Shown: one piece after another, positions 5,567 through 13,454 of the stretch | Numbering within the stretch: position 1 is the first letter of the stretch | Layout of the letters: every line of letters begins with the position of its first letter | Origin: DASWHX01 sp036397995 | Lineage (GTDB): Bacteria > Bacteroidota > Bacteroidia > Cytophagales > Cyclobacteriaceae | Direction: 5' to 3' | Assembly: GCA_036397995.1 (NCBI GenBank) | Contig: DASWHX010000175.1 | Coordinates: 1-13,454, forward strand | DNA length: 13,454 nucleotides | Translations under genes and position numbers: made by a program | The notes under the pieces: generated by a model | What the model saw: the letters and a program-made list of their open reading frames with translations, nothing else | The model's database searches: none | Told to the model about the DNA's origin: nothing

Positions 5567-5761
5567 ATGAAAGAAGGAAAAGTAAAGTTTTTTAATTACA
5601 GCAAAGGGTTTGGTTTTATTACACCCTCTGATTCAGGTGACGATATATTCGTACATGAATCCGGTTTGATTGATCGGATTAAAGAAAACGATAAAGTTAA
5701 ATATGAAGAGGAGCCGGGCAAGAAGGGCATGAATGCTGTTCGCGTTGAAGTAATCGGCTAG
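5567..5761 (+). CDS. Cold-shock domain protein (CspA family)
   Basis: A 64-residue single cold-shock domain, a five-stranded OB-fold that binds single-stranded RNA and DNA and keeps messages unfolded. The RNA-binding motifs are intact: RNP1 is KGFGFI at residues 13-18 and RNP2 is DIFVH at 26-30, after the family start MKEGKVKFFN. It ends EVIG like other compact Csp proteins. The ATG follows an A-rich leader (AACAATAAATAAA) and no Shine-Dalgarno. It has its own promoter and long leader and is closed by a strong terminator. It lies just ahead of an RNA helicase and a lysine-rich protein, which suggests a cold or RNA-stress role. Which csp paralogue this is cannot be told. Confidence 0.95.
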   Translation: MKEGKVKFFNYSKGFGFITPSDSGDDIFVHESGLIDRIKENDKVKYEEEPGKKGMNAVRVEVIG

Positions 5762-5783
5762 ATAATATTTCAATGAATTAAGG

Positions 5784-5816
5784 AAAAGCTATTCATTTTT
5801 TTGGATAGCTTTTTTT
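5784..5816 (+). terminator. Rho-independent terminator after the cold-shock gene
   Basis: Stem AAAAGCTATTC with GGATAGCTTTT (11 pairs including one G-U), an 8-nt T-rich loop, then a run of T to 5816. It sits 23 nt past the stop codon. It should end the short csp transcript, so the helicase needs read-through or its own promoter. Confidence 0.85.
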
Positions 5817-5916
5817 CTTGATCCCTTCTTTAGAACCACATCACATCTACTAATAAAATATTTAATAAGATCGGGCAAAAAGTCTGCCTGTTCTGCACTT
5901 TATAATAAATTAACAA

Positions 5917-7608
5917 TTGAATAAATTTCAAAAATTAGGACTTTCATTACCAGTAACAGAAGTCCTTAATCAAATTGGGTTTGAAACACCAACCCCTGTT
6001 CAGGAAAAAGCAATTCCGCTTTTACTAGGTAATGATCCGACCGACTTTATCGGGTTGGCTCAAACCGGAACTGGAAAAACAGCAGCTTTTGGGTTGCCAT
6101 TAATCGATCTAATTGATCACACCTCAAGTGCTACGCAAGTCCTCATCATGGCGCCGACACGTGAACTTGCACAACAAACTGCCAAACAGCTAACCCTGTT
6201 TTCAGCAGGAAAGAATGAGCTAAATATTGTGGTCGCTTATGGAGGAGCTGCAATTAGTAATCAAATAAAACTTCTGAAGAAACCTGCTCACATCGTGGTG
6301 GCAACTCCCGGGCGTCTCCAGGATCTTATAGATCGAAAAGCGGTGCGTCTAAACAATGTGCGCTATGTCGTTCTTGATGAAGCTGATGAGATGCTAAATA
6401 TGGGTTTCAAGGAAGATATTGACAAGATACTTTCCTATACGCCGAAAGATAAAGTAACCTGGCTTTTTTCGGCAACCATGCCGGCGGAAATCAGGAAGAT
6501 CGTAAACAAGTATATGGATAAGCCGATCGAAATTTCCATCAATACAGCCGAGCTCATTAATAAAGATATTTCCCACAAATACGTAGTGACTACATCGTCC
6601 AACAAAATACCGGCACTAAGGCGGTTTTTGGATATTCAGCCTGACATGAGGGGAATAATGTTTTGCAGAACCAGGCGCGAAACTCAGCATATTTCCGATG
6701 AACTGACTAACCTGGGTTATGGGGTTGAAGCTTTGCATGGTGATTTGTCGCAGGGACAGCGTGATGCGGTGATGAAGAGATTCAAAATGAGATCCATGCA
6801 ATTACTAATTGCAACCGATGTCGCGGCACGTGGCATTGATGTTAACGACCTTACCCATGTAATGCATCATACACTTCCTGATCAACCGGATATATATACG
6901 CATCGCAGCGGAAGAACGGCCCGCGCGGGTAAGAAAGGAATCTCGCTCGCGTTTATTAATCCCAGGGAAGGTAAGAGAATCTCTGAATTGGAAAGACGAA
7001 TGAAAGTTAAGTTCGAACGAATTGAGGTACCGGCAGTAGAAGAAATGCGATACAGCAGGATAAACAGCTGGGCAAATCTTATTATCAACACACATGTTGA
7101 TGATAAGGCGGAAGAAGTACTTCAACACCTTCATGGCCAATTTGCGCACTTATCCAAAGAAGACATCCTGCGAAGATTAATAACAACCCAGCTCGACCAT
7201 TTAATTTTTCAGCACAATGATGAAGATTTGAATGAAAAGTCTGATGCCGGCGCCAGAAATGGTAAAAAGGATGCGGCTTCAAACCGGTATTTTGTTAACA
7301 TCGGAATTATTGATGGGATGACTAAAGGAGATTTGATCCATTTCTTATCTGACGTTTCTAAGGTTGACCGGAAACATTTTGGAGAAATAAGTATGCACAA
7401 GAATTATTCTTTTTTTCAGATAAGCTCGGCTGTGGATAAGAAAATAAGCGATAGTTTTATGGGAGTTGAAATTGAAGGCCGGCAAATCCGGGTGAATCTT
7501 GATGAGAATAAACGATCCGGAAGAGATTCTTCCGGAGGAAAAGGTAGGATGTCCGGAAAGCGGAGTTGGAATTCAAAATCATTTAAACGAAACATTAAAA
7601 GGAGGTAA
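5917..7608 (+). CDS. DEAD-box RNA helicase with DbpA-type RNA-binding domain (DeaD/CsdA-like)
   Basis: A 563-residue ATP-dependent RNA helicase that unwinds short duplexes in ribosome assembly, mRNA decay or cold adaptation. The two RecA domains carry all motifs: Q motif GFETPTPVQ (21-29), motif I AQTGTGKT (48-55), PTRELAQQ (80-87), TPGR (130-133), DEAD (154-157), SAT (185-187), and motif VI HRSGRTARAG (329-338). A linker leads to a DbpA/CsdA RNA-binding RRM-like domain at about 457-527, with YFVNIGIIDGMTKGDLIHFL. A basic Ser/Gly/Arg tail ends KRNIKRR. The start is a TTG at 5917 directly after an in-frame TAA at 5911-5913, so no earlier start exists. No clear promoter was found between the csp terminator and this start. 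It is followed 3 nt later by the lysine-rich gene. Call is strong; the exact paralogue name is not certain. Confidence 0.93.
   Translation: MNKFQKLGLSLPVTEVLNQIGFETPTPVQEKAIPLLLGNDPTDFIGLAQTGTGKTAAFGLPLIDLIDHTSSATQVLIMAPTRELAQQTAKQLTLFSAGKNELNIVVAYGGAAISNQIKLLKKPAHIVVATPGRLQDLIDRKAVRLNNVRYVVLDEADEMLNMGFKEDIDKILSYTPKDKVTWLFSATMPAEIRKIVNKYMDKPIEISINTAELINKDISHKYVVTTSSNKIPALRRFLDIQPDMRGIMFCRTRRETQHISDELTNLGYGVEALHGDLSQGQRDAVMKRFKMRSMQLLIATDVAARGIDVNDLTHVMHHTLPDQPDIYTHRSGRTARAGKKGISLAFINPREGKRISELERRMKVKFERIEVPAVEEMRYSRINSWANLIINTHVDDKAEEVLQHLHGQFAHLSKEDILRRLITTQLDHLIFQHNDEDLNEKSDAGARNGKKDAASNRYFVNIGIIDGMTKGDLIHFLSDVSKVDRKHFGEISMHKNYSFFQISSAVDKKISDSFMGVEIEGRQIRVNLDENKRSGRDSSGGKGRMSGKRSWNSKSFKRNIKRR
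7599..7605 (+). promoter_or_regulatory. Strong Shine-Dalgarno inside the helicase stop region
   Basis: AAGGAGG (with two more A's before it) ends 6 nt before the ATG at 7612. The same bases are the last codons of the helicase (Lys-Arg-Arg, then TAA). Most Bacteroidota genes lack such a site, so this consensus match is notable. It fixes the start of the downstream gene and suggests coupled translation. Confidence 0.85.
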
Positions 7609-7611
7609 TTT

Positions 7612-7797
7612 ATGGGAAGACAAAATCAGAATGCTTTTATAAAAAGGAAGAAGGAAGAGGAAAAACGCAAAAAGAAAAAAGAGAAGCAAGAGAAAAAAGA
7701 AGCGAGAAAGCAAGAGCCTTCAAGCAGTAAATTGGAAGATATGCTTGCCTACGTCGATAAAGACGGAAATATAACCAACCAACCTCCTGAAGGTTAG
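7612..7797 (+). CDS. Lysine-rich 61-residue protein, cold-shock-associated
   Basis: A small, very basic protein. It starts MGRQNQNAFIKRKKEEEK, runs through a lysine/glutamate helix or coiled coil to about residue 34, then has LEDMLAYVDKDGNI and a C-terminal TNQPPEG. From memory, long Bacteroidota cold-shock proteins begin with just such a K/E-rich stretch followed by a 'L-[ED]-[DN]-M-[IL]-AYVDE-x-GNI-x-x-x-PP' phrase and then a cold-shock domain. Here only the N-terminal part exists and the frame stops before any such domain. It probably binds RNA or ribosomes through its charged helix, but that is inferred. It is 3 nt behind the helicase with a consensus RBS, so the two are surely one operon. 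A candidate weak hairpin follows at 7804-7822. Confidence 0.8.
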   Translation: MGRQNQNAFIKRKKEEEKRKKKKEKQEKKEARKQEPSSSKLEDMLAYVDKDGNITNQPPEG

Positions 7798-7803
7798 CAT
7801 AGC

Positions 7804-7822
7804 ATTATACTTTAGGTATAAT
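7804..7822. terminator. Possible weak bidirectional terminator hairpin
   Basis: ATTATAC-TTTAG-GTATAAT, perfect 7-bp A/T-rich arms, lies between the convergent lysine-rich gene (stop 7797) and the topoisomerase gene (stop 7841). There is no T-run on either strand, so it would be a poor terminator. Confidence 0.3.
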
Positions 7823-7840
7823 ATACATAATAGTAAATTC

Positions 7841-8887
7841 CTAGCTGTGATCCAGATATCGAAGTACTACGGTTTCATCTTTAGACAACCCTTGTATCTT
7901 TCTGGCTTTACCAGATGAATTCCATTTTGGCCGGAACATTCCTTCATGCCAATCTCCAAGAACTACCGGATGAATATAAGAAGATCTGCAAACCGCAACG
8001 GTATTGCCAAGGTCTGAAGCAACAGTTTTAATAACCTGGGTCGCCACCTTCTTTCGCGCGGTGATGGTATCCGGATCAATCTGGAGTGATAGACGTGAAG
8101 CTGCTTTCCATGTCGCAGCCCACGTCCTGAAATCTTTGGCTGTTACTTTTTTATCGGAGGGAACAAGCGAATCGAGATACTCATTGATATGATAAGATTT
8201 GATATCAAAATCTTTTCCCGTTGAGTCTTCATATCTAAATAAATCCTGCGATTTATGTCTGCCACCTACCTTACCGGATTCGTCAATTAAGATGGCTAAA
8301 TCATCCTCCCAAATTCTGATGTTCCAATCCTTACCTGATTTTCCCCGGAATTCAAGTATAGCATCAAGCTCGCCTTCAGCCGTTTTACTCCGGTCAATTC
8401 TCATGTGGCCTTCTTTAAGCGTAGTTAAGCCATAGCTATTATTTTTCCTGGCATATTCATCATTTCCAACTCTGATGTGATACAGATCCATTAACTTAAT
8501 AACCAGTGCGACTACTTTATCTTTTGGCATACCAGTAAGAGAAAGATCACGATCAATCTTCTTTCTAATATCGGGCAGGAGAGAAGCAAACATTGTCAGA
8601 CTCTCAAATTTTTCAGCGCTTCTGAATTCGGTCCACGAGGCATGATATCGATACTGAAGTCTACCTTTGGCATCCTTACCTGTAGCCTGCAAATCACTTT
8701 TAGGATCGTGAGAAATCCATACATCCTCCCATGCCGGTGGGATGACCAATTTATTGCATCGATCAATTATTTGGAGATTCGTAATCCGCTTTCCTTTCCG
8801 GTCAAAATAATCCCAACCCAATACCTTTTCACTTTCCCTTATTTTTTTTCGCCGCTTGCGTGTGATCCCTGTTTTGATTGAACCCAT
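7841..8887 (-). CDS. DNA topoisomerase IB
   Basis: A 348-residue type IB topoisomerase of the poxvirus-like bacterial group. It relaxes supercoils by nicking one strand through a 3'-phosphotyrosine, without ATP or metal. Visible motifs are WDYFDRKGKRI (25-35), LVIPPAWEDVWI (47-58), GRLQYRYHASW, the catalytic Arg139 in IRVGNDEYARKNNSYGL, the Lys in FRGKSGKDW (180-188), Arg254 in KDFRTWAAT, and the active tyrosine Tyr304 in VCRSSYIHPVVL. All five expected active-site regions are intact and the length is normal. The ATG at 8887 is followed by MGSIKTGITRKRRKK, a basic N-terminus. It is divergent from the antiporter gene, with a palindrome in the gap. Such enzymes are accessory to gyrase and topo IA in many Bacteroidota. 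The call is firm. Confidence 0.94.
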   Translation of the reverse strand: MGSIKTGITRKRRKKIRESEKVLGWDYFDRKGKRITNLQIIDRCNKLVIPPAWEDVWISHDPKSDLQATGKDAKGRLQYRYHASWTEFRSAEKFESLTMFASLLPDIRKKIDRDLSLTGMPKDKVVALVIKLMDLYHIRVGNDEYARKNNSYGLTTLKEGHMRIDRSKTAEGELDAILEFRGKSGKDWNIRIWEDDLAILIDESGKVGGRHKSQDLFRYEDSTGKDFDIKSYHINEYLDSLVPSDKKVTAKDFRTWAATWKAASRLSLQIDPDTITARKKVATQVIKTVASDLGNTVAVCRSSYIHPVVLGDWHEGMFRPKWNSSGKARKIQGLSKDETVVLRYLDHS

Positions 8888-8912
8888 GTTTGTTGAGATA
8901 TATTTTTAACAC

Positions 8913-8942
8913 AAGTATGCAGTATACAATATACTGCTACTT
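8913..8942. promoter_or_regulatory. Palindromic candidate operator between topoisomerase and antiporter genes
   Basis: The core at 8919-8937 is a perfect inverted repeat, GCAGTATA-CAA-TATACTGC. The symmetry continues outward as AAGTA (8913-8917) and TACTT (8938-8942), with one extra T on the left, so the arms reach 13 bp. It lies 25-55 nt from the topoisomerase start and about 90 nt from the antiporter start. No T-run follows on either strand, so a terminator is unlikely. A binding site for a dimeric regulator of one or both divergent genes is the simplest reading; an RNA hairpin in the topoisomerase leader is the alternative. Confidence 0.55.
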
Positions 8943-9033
8943 TCTTATTAAATGCAATGGGTATTCGTATTTACCTGGAAATGAGACTCTATTTTTCACT
9001 AAATTAATCCCTGAAAAAAACAAGACAGGTTAG

Positions 9034-11031
9034 ATGCAATTACCCATACTTCAGGATATTGTAATCATTCTCGGGTTATCAGTAGTTATAATTCTTCTCT
9101 TCCAGAAACTCAGGCTGCCGGCAATTCTGGGTTTTCTGTTAACCGGTATTATTGCGGGACCTCATGGTTTGAATTTAATCAGCGCAACACATGAAGTAGA
9201 ACTGCTGTCCGAGATTGGAATCATTTTTCTTTTGTTTGTTATTGGAATTGAATTCTCCCTGAAGGGATTGTCAACTGTTAAGAACACCGTACTTATAGGT
9301 GGGCTGTTTCAGGTTGGTGGTACCATTGCACTAACGGCATTGTTTTCCTATATGCTCGGCATGACTATACCATCTGCAATTTTTATGGGATTTCTTATTT
9401 CACTTAGCAGTACTGCCATTGTATTGAAGTTGCTGCAGGAGCAGGGCGAACTTACATCACCTCATGGCCGGATTTCAGTAGCCATACTTATTTTTCAGGA
9501 TATTATTGTGGTTTTGATGATGTTGCTTACACCGCTACTTGCCGGTGAGATGGAAAATCCAGGAACAACTCTGGCTATTCTTGTTGTTAAAGTTGTGGGA
9601 GTGATTGTGGTAGTTATTGCTCTGGCTCGCTACATAGTGCCTAACCTCTTTACTTTGGTGGTCAAATCCAAGAGTCAGGAATTATTTATTCTCACTGTGG
9701 TAGTGATATGCTTTGCCACTGCCTGGCTCACCTCTTCAATTGGTCTTTCCCTGGCATTAGGTGCGTTTTTTGCCGGACTCATAATTTCTGAATCTTCTTA
9801 CAGCCATCAGGCCACTGCTAATATTCTTCCATTTCGCGAGATTTTCATCAGCTTTTTCTTTGTGTCTGTAGGCATGTTGCTTGACTTGTCATTCTTTATT
9901 GACCATGTAGTAAATATACTGCTGTTGGCCATTGGAGTTATTTTCCTAAAAATAATTGTGATTGCAATTACTGTTCTGATTTTGAATTATCCACCACGGA
10001 CAATAATTCTTACCGCGCTTTCTCTTTTTCAGGTAGGGGAGTTTGCATTCTTACTTTCCACGAGTGGAATGAAATACAATCTTCTTTCCCAGGAATTTTA
10101 CCAATACTTTCTCGCGATTTCCATCATTACAATTGGGATCACGCCCTTTATCATGAAGTTTTCATCCTCCATTGCTCAATTTATTTTGCATGCGCCACTG
10201 CCGGGCCGCGTGAAAAGGCGACTTAAAGTGCTGACTCACCATAAAGCGGAAACCACCGCCAAGCATGAAGATGAGTTAAAGGATCATCTGGTTATTATTG
10301 GTTATGGAATTAATGGAGAAAATGTTGCCAAAACTGCACGCCAGGCAAAAATTCCCTATGTTATTGTCGAACTTGATCCCGTAGCTATCAACAAAGCAAA
10401 CAGAAACAAGGAGCCCGTTGTTTTTGGAGACGCATCCAACGATGTCATCCTGAAACACGTTCATATTCAGGAGGCCAGGGTAATAGTTATTGCAATTAGT
10501 TCTCCCGAATCAACAAAACGAATCATGCGTCGCGTTCGGGAGTTTACTAAAACGGCCTTTGTAATAGTGCGCACGCGATATGTAAGGGAAGTGGAGGAAA
10601 TTGTCGGATTAGGTGCGGATGTGGTTATCCCGGAAGAGTTTGAAACCTCCATTGAAATTTTCACACGGGTATTGAAGAAATACCTGATGCCTAATAATGA
10701 GATAATGGAATTTGTTAATCAGATCCGGTCTCACAATTACGAAATGCTGCGAAGTATTCCCGGATTCAGTGTAGTAACTCAGGCAAATATACCCGATATG
10801 GAAATTGCAACTCTGCCGGTACACCAGGGCGTCAATAAAGTTGTTGGAAAAAGCGTTCAGGAATCCGGAATCCGGAGTAATTTCAACATCACCGTTCTGG
10901 CTATCAAAAGGGGTGAGAAGTATATCACCAGGGTTACACCGGAGACCATAATCACCCAGGATGATATTCTCTTTTTGTTCGGAAGTCCGAATTCCATCAT
11001 CGCGTTAAACAAGTTCCTGATGCTTAATTAA
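9034..11031 (+). CDS. Kef-type monovalent cation:proton antiporter with RCK domains
   Basis: A 665-residue CPA2-family inner membrane protein that exchanges K+ or Na+ for protons. Residues 1-385 form about 12-13 membrane segments, with the family phrases RLPAILGFLLTGIIAGPHG (27-45), IGIIFLLFVIGIE, SLSSTAIVLKLL, FQDI (154-157) and ALGAFFAGLIISES (241-254). An RCK_N (TrkA-N) Rossmann domain follows at about 417-535, with the nucleotide loop GYGINGENVA (423-432), the acidic strand end VELD and a GDAS motif. An RCK_C (TrkA-C) domain spans about 580-662 and ends DDILFLFG. The layout matches KefB/KefC or YbaL-type transporters gated by nucleotide ligands. No KefF/KefG partner is adjacent, so YbaL-like is as likely as KefB. 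The ATG is clear; no strong Shine-Dalgarno. It converges with the permease gene with a 19-nt gap. Confidence 0.92.
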   Translation: MQLPILQDIVIILGLSVVIILLFQKLRLPAILGFLLTGIIAGPHGLNLISATHEVELLSEIGIIFLLFVIGIEFSLKGLSTVKNTVLIGGLFQVGGTIALTALFSYMLGMTIPSAIFMGFLISLSSTAIVLKLLQEQGELTSPHGRISVAILIFQDIIVVLMMLLTPLLAGEMENPGTTLAILVVKVVGVIVVVIALARYIVPNLFTLVVKSKSQELFILTVVVICFATAWLTSSIGLSLALGAFFAGLIISESSYSHQATANILPFREIFISFFFVSVGMLLDLSFFIDHVVNILLLAIGVIFLKIIVIAITVLILNYPPRTIILTALSLFQVGEFAFLLSTSGMKYNLLSQEFYQYFLAISIITIGITPFIMKFSSSIAQFILHAPLPGRVKRRLKVLTHHKAETTAKHEDELKDHLVIIGYGINGENVAKTARQAKIPYVIVELDPVAINKANRNKEPVVFGDASNDVILKHVHIQEARVIVIAISSPESTKRIMRRVREFTKTAFVIVRTRYVREVEEIVGLGADVVIPEEFETSIEIFTRVLKKYLMPNNEIMEFVNQIRSHNYEMLRSIPGFSVVTQANIPDMEIATLPVHQGVNKVVGKSVQESGIRSNFNITVLAIKRGEKYITRVTPETIITQDDILFLFGSPNSIIALNKFLMLN

Positions 11032-11050
11032 GATTTCTGAATCCGGAGAT

Positions 11051-13417
11051 TTATTCGTCTTTCAGGCTATCTACCGGATTTGCCAAAGCCGTTTGAATGG
11101 CTTTAAAACTCACAGTAGCAACCGCAATAATAAGTGCGCCCAGTCCTGCCGCAATAATTATTCCCGGGCCGATTGATATTCTAAAAGTAAATTGCTCCAG
11201 CCAATTATTGGAGAAGTAGATGCCAACCGGTGCGGCGAGAATAAAGGCAATTATTATCAGCTTTCCAAAATTCAGGGACAATAGCATAAACAGGTTAGTT
11301 ATACTGGCTCCTAAAACTTTTCGAATGCCGATTTCCTTAACCCGCTGCTGGGCGATAAATGATGATAGTCCAAACAATCCCAGGCAGGAAATAAAAATAG
11401 CAATTACGGTAAAGTAGCTGGCCAGATCGGCTATCATCATTTCATCCTTATAATCCTGCTCAAATTGATCATCCAGGAAGGTGTACTGAAAGGGGTATCC
11501 GGGATTAAGCCGGCGTGTTACTTTTTCAATTTCCTGGACAGTTTGTTGTATGTTTCCACTAATGCGGATAAAGGCAAGCCTTCCGATTGCATTTGACCTG
11601 ATAATAAGCGGTTCAATTGCTTCATGAAGACTCTCCATATGAAAATTTCTTACCACACCAATAATTTTACCATTGATACCCCATAAGGAGAAATTTTCAC
11701 CGACCGGATTGTCCTTATTCATTAGGCGTGCCAGCTGTTCATTAATAATAAAAGAGGTAGAGTCCCGGTAAAAATCTCCACTAAAATCGCTACCACTTAT
11801 CAATTCCATTTTCATGGTCTTAAGAAAATTATGGTCTGTTGACAAAACGGATATTTCTATTTGAAAGCTGGGGTCTTTTCCATCCCAATTGGCCCCGCCT
11901 GTAGACCGTCCCACTCCCAAGGGATTCTGGTCGGAACTGGCTACGCTGGAGATGCTGGGAATTCGTAATAATTCTGTACGGTATGCATCAAAGTTTTGCA
12001 GGATAGCTCCTTCAATTGGAACATAGATAATGTTCTCTCTGTCAAGGCCAAGATTTTTATCAAGAATAAACATGATTTGCCTGAATATGGAAACAGACCC
12101 GATAATGAGTACAATGGAAATAGCAAATTGAAATACTACCAGAGCTTTGCGGAGTGTTGCACCTCCGCCAACCTTAATAATGTGACCTCTAATCACATGG
12201 ATAGTATTAATACCGGAAAGGAAAAATGCCGGATACATTCCTGATAGTAAACCTGTAACCAAAGCAATCCCCGTGATCATCAACCAATAAGTAGGGGCGC
12301 TGAAATCAATTTGAATAAACTTACCGGTGAGTTGGTTGAAACCCGGGAGGATTAGTTGAACAATTAAAATAGCAAAAAATGATGCTGTGAAAGCTATTGC
12401 CAGCGCTTCAGTTAAAAATTGAAGCGCAAGTGAATTGCGGCCTGCGCCCATAACTTTTCTCACTCCTATTTCTTTAACTTTAATGGCAGACCTTGCTGTT
12501 GCTAAATTCATGAAGTTTATGCAGGCAATGATAATAATGCAGATGGCTACAATCAGCAATGCCCGAACGTAATCAATCCTTCCTCCCTGTGCTGCACCAT
12601 TTTCAAAATTGGAATACAAGTATTGATCTGAAAATTTCTGGTATACTATGCGCTCATCACCGCCCTGAATATTATTGTTTACTTCATTCAATACTTTTTC
12701 ACCAAAAGCATTAATATCTGCGCCGTCTTTCATTAATACCACCATTTGGAATCCGCCATTATTCCAATTTTCCACCCAGGAGTTTTCTGAAATATATCGC
12801 TGCGCGGGGATCAACCATTGGAATTGTAAGGAAGAATGAGGAGAAGGATTTTCAAACACACCGGAAATTGTAAAAGTATTATTACCCAGAGGAAGGGTAG
12901 ACCCTAAAATGTTTGATTGCCAATTTTCACCGTATAATTTAGCCGCGAGATCTTCAGAAATTACAATGGAGTTAATTTCATTCAACGCGTTTTCCTTACT
13001 TCCTATAATAAGAGGAAAAGAAAAAATCTTCAAAAACTCCGGTGATACATACCGGCCCGTTTCTTTAAAAGATCGATCTTCAAGTTTAAATAAAGCTTCA
13101 ATATCCCAGCCAATCAAGGTCACCATATCAATTTCCGGATAGGTTTCTTCCAGAGCAATTTCCAGAGGCTGAGGAATTGCTTCGGTATTAAAATTCTGTC
13201 CATCATCCTGGTAAATAATTCTTTTCAGCTGATAAATATTAGCTGACTTTTCATGAAAACCGTCAACTCTGTATTCATCTTCAACCCAAAGTAAAATCAG
13301 AAAACTGCTGGCAAGGCCAACAGTCAGTCCAAGGGTATTAATGAATGTGTAAGATTTTTGCTTAAGCAAACTTCTAAATGTTGTTTTGATGATGTTTCTG
13401 AACATAGCGGGTAGCAT
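11051..13417 (-). CDS. MacB-like ABC transporter permease (FtsX family)
   Basis: An 788-residue inner membrane permease with the two-FtsX-domain plan common in Bacteroidota. An N-terminal membrane helix (SYTFINTLGLTVGLASSF) is followed by a periplasmic MacB core domain. The first FtsX domain is near 285-400, with the coupling loop VKEIGVRKVMGAG. A second core domain follows VFQFAISIVLIIGSVSIF, and the last FtsX domain has RVKEIGIRKVLGAS and ends NPVDSLKDE. These permeases work with a separate ATPase in export of peptides, antibiotics or lipoprotein-linked substrates, or in signalling; the substrate is not visible. No ATPase gene is in the window. The ATG at 13417 gives MLPAMFRN; the ATG at 13405 (MFRNIIKTTFRSLLK) better fits the usual family start. 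Full length, no defect seen. Confidence 0.92.
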   Translation of the reverse strand: MLPAMFRNIIKTTFRSLLKQKSYTFINTLGLTVGLASSFLILLWVEDEYRVDGFHEKSANIYQLKRIIYQDDGQNFNTEAIPQPLEIALEETYPEIDMVTLIGWDIEALFKLEDRSFKETGRYVSPEFLKIFSFPLIIGSKENALNEINSIVISEDLAAKLYGENWQSNILGSTLPLGNNTFTISGVFENPSPHSSLQFQWLIPAQRYISENSWVENWNNGGFQMVVLMKDGADINAFGEKVLNEVNNNIQGGDERIVYQKFSDQYLYSNFENGAAQGGRIDYVRALLIVAICIIIIACINFMNLATARSAIKVKEIGVRKVMGAGRNSLALQFLTEALAIAFTASFFAILIVQLILPGFNQLTGKFIQIDFSAPTYWLMITGIALVTGLLSGMYPAFFLSGINTIHVIRGHIIKVGGGATLRKALVVFQFAISIVLIIGSVSIFRQIMFILDKNLGLDRENIIYVPIEGAILQNFDAYRTELLRIPSISSVASSDQNPLGVGRSTGGANWDGKDPSFQIEISVLSTDHNFLKTMKMELISGSDFSGDFYRDSTSFIINEQLARLMNKDNPVGENFSLWGINGKIIGVVRNFHMESLHEAIEPLIIRSNAIGRLAFIRISGNIQQTVQEIEKVTRRLNPGYPFQYTFLDDQFEQDYKDEMMIADLASYFTVIAIFISCLGLFGLSSFIAQQRVKEIGIRKVLGASITNLFMLLSLNFGKLIIIAFILAAPVGIYFSNNWLEQFTFRISIGPGIIIAAGLGALIIAVATVSFKAIQTALANPVDSLKDE

Positions 13418-13454
13418 TAAAGTTGAACTTGAATATTTGTGATTGTATGAAATT

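Noticed and set aside
11032..11050. Terminator between the convergent antiporter and permease genes
   Set aside because: The 19-nt gap has no stem with a T-run; any termination signal must lie inside the coding ends or be factor-dependent.

Overview
The window looks like chromosomal DNA from a member of the Bacteroidota, most likely a Cytophagales-type marine or soil bacterium. The clues are a type IX secretion sorting tail at the left edge, a TTG-N20-TAnnTTTG promoter of the Bacteroidota type, few Shine-Dalgarno sequences, several TTG starts, and family members (DoxX, DUF892, FtsX/MacB permease, HUH transposase with palindromes) that resemble Bacteroidota versions. This placement rests on recognised motifs and family knowledge, not on a database search.

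Layout from left to right. Positions 1-389 hold the 3' end of a secreted protein with a C-terminal sorting domain. Positions 505-2595 hold minus-strand genes: a DoxX membrane protein, a 69-residue unknown, a ferritin-like DUF892 protein, and a short signal-peptide ORF that looks like a truncated carboxymuconolactone decarboxylase-like gene. Positions 3127-4063 form a RAYT-like module: an HUH/Y1 transposase, a 41-residue ORF overlapping its stop codon, a 99-bp tandem duplication that copies the transposase start, and an ordered set of palindromes. A tRNA-Arg(CCG) and homocysteine S-methyltransferase (mmuM) follow on the same strand.

Positions 5320-7797 are a plus-strand cold-shock block. A promoter and a leader of about 210 nt precede a cold-shock-domain protein and its rho-independent terminator. 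Then come a DeaD/CsdA-like RNA helicase with a DbpA-type RNA-binding domain and a lysine-rich 61-residue protein whose strong ribosome binding site is made from the helicase's last codons. The three probably act together on RNA structure and translation. Positions 7841-11031 hold divergent genes for topoisomerase IB (minus) and a Kef-type cation:proton antiporter with RCK domains (plus), with a strong palindrome between them. Converging on the antiporter is a MacB-like FtsX permease (11051-13417).

Most of the window is ordinary core and accessory sequence. The parts most worth a second look are the transposase/palindrome module with its coupled small ORF, the RBS-in-codons arrangement of the helicase and the lysine-rich protein, and the palindrome between the topoisomerase and antiporter genes. 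I saw no defence system, CRISPR array, rRNA or complete insertion sequence.
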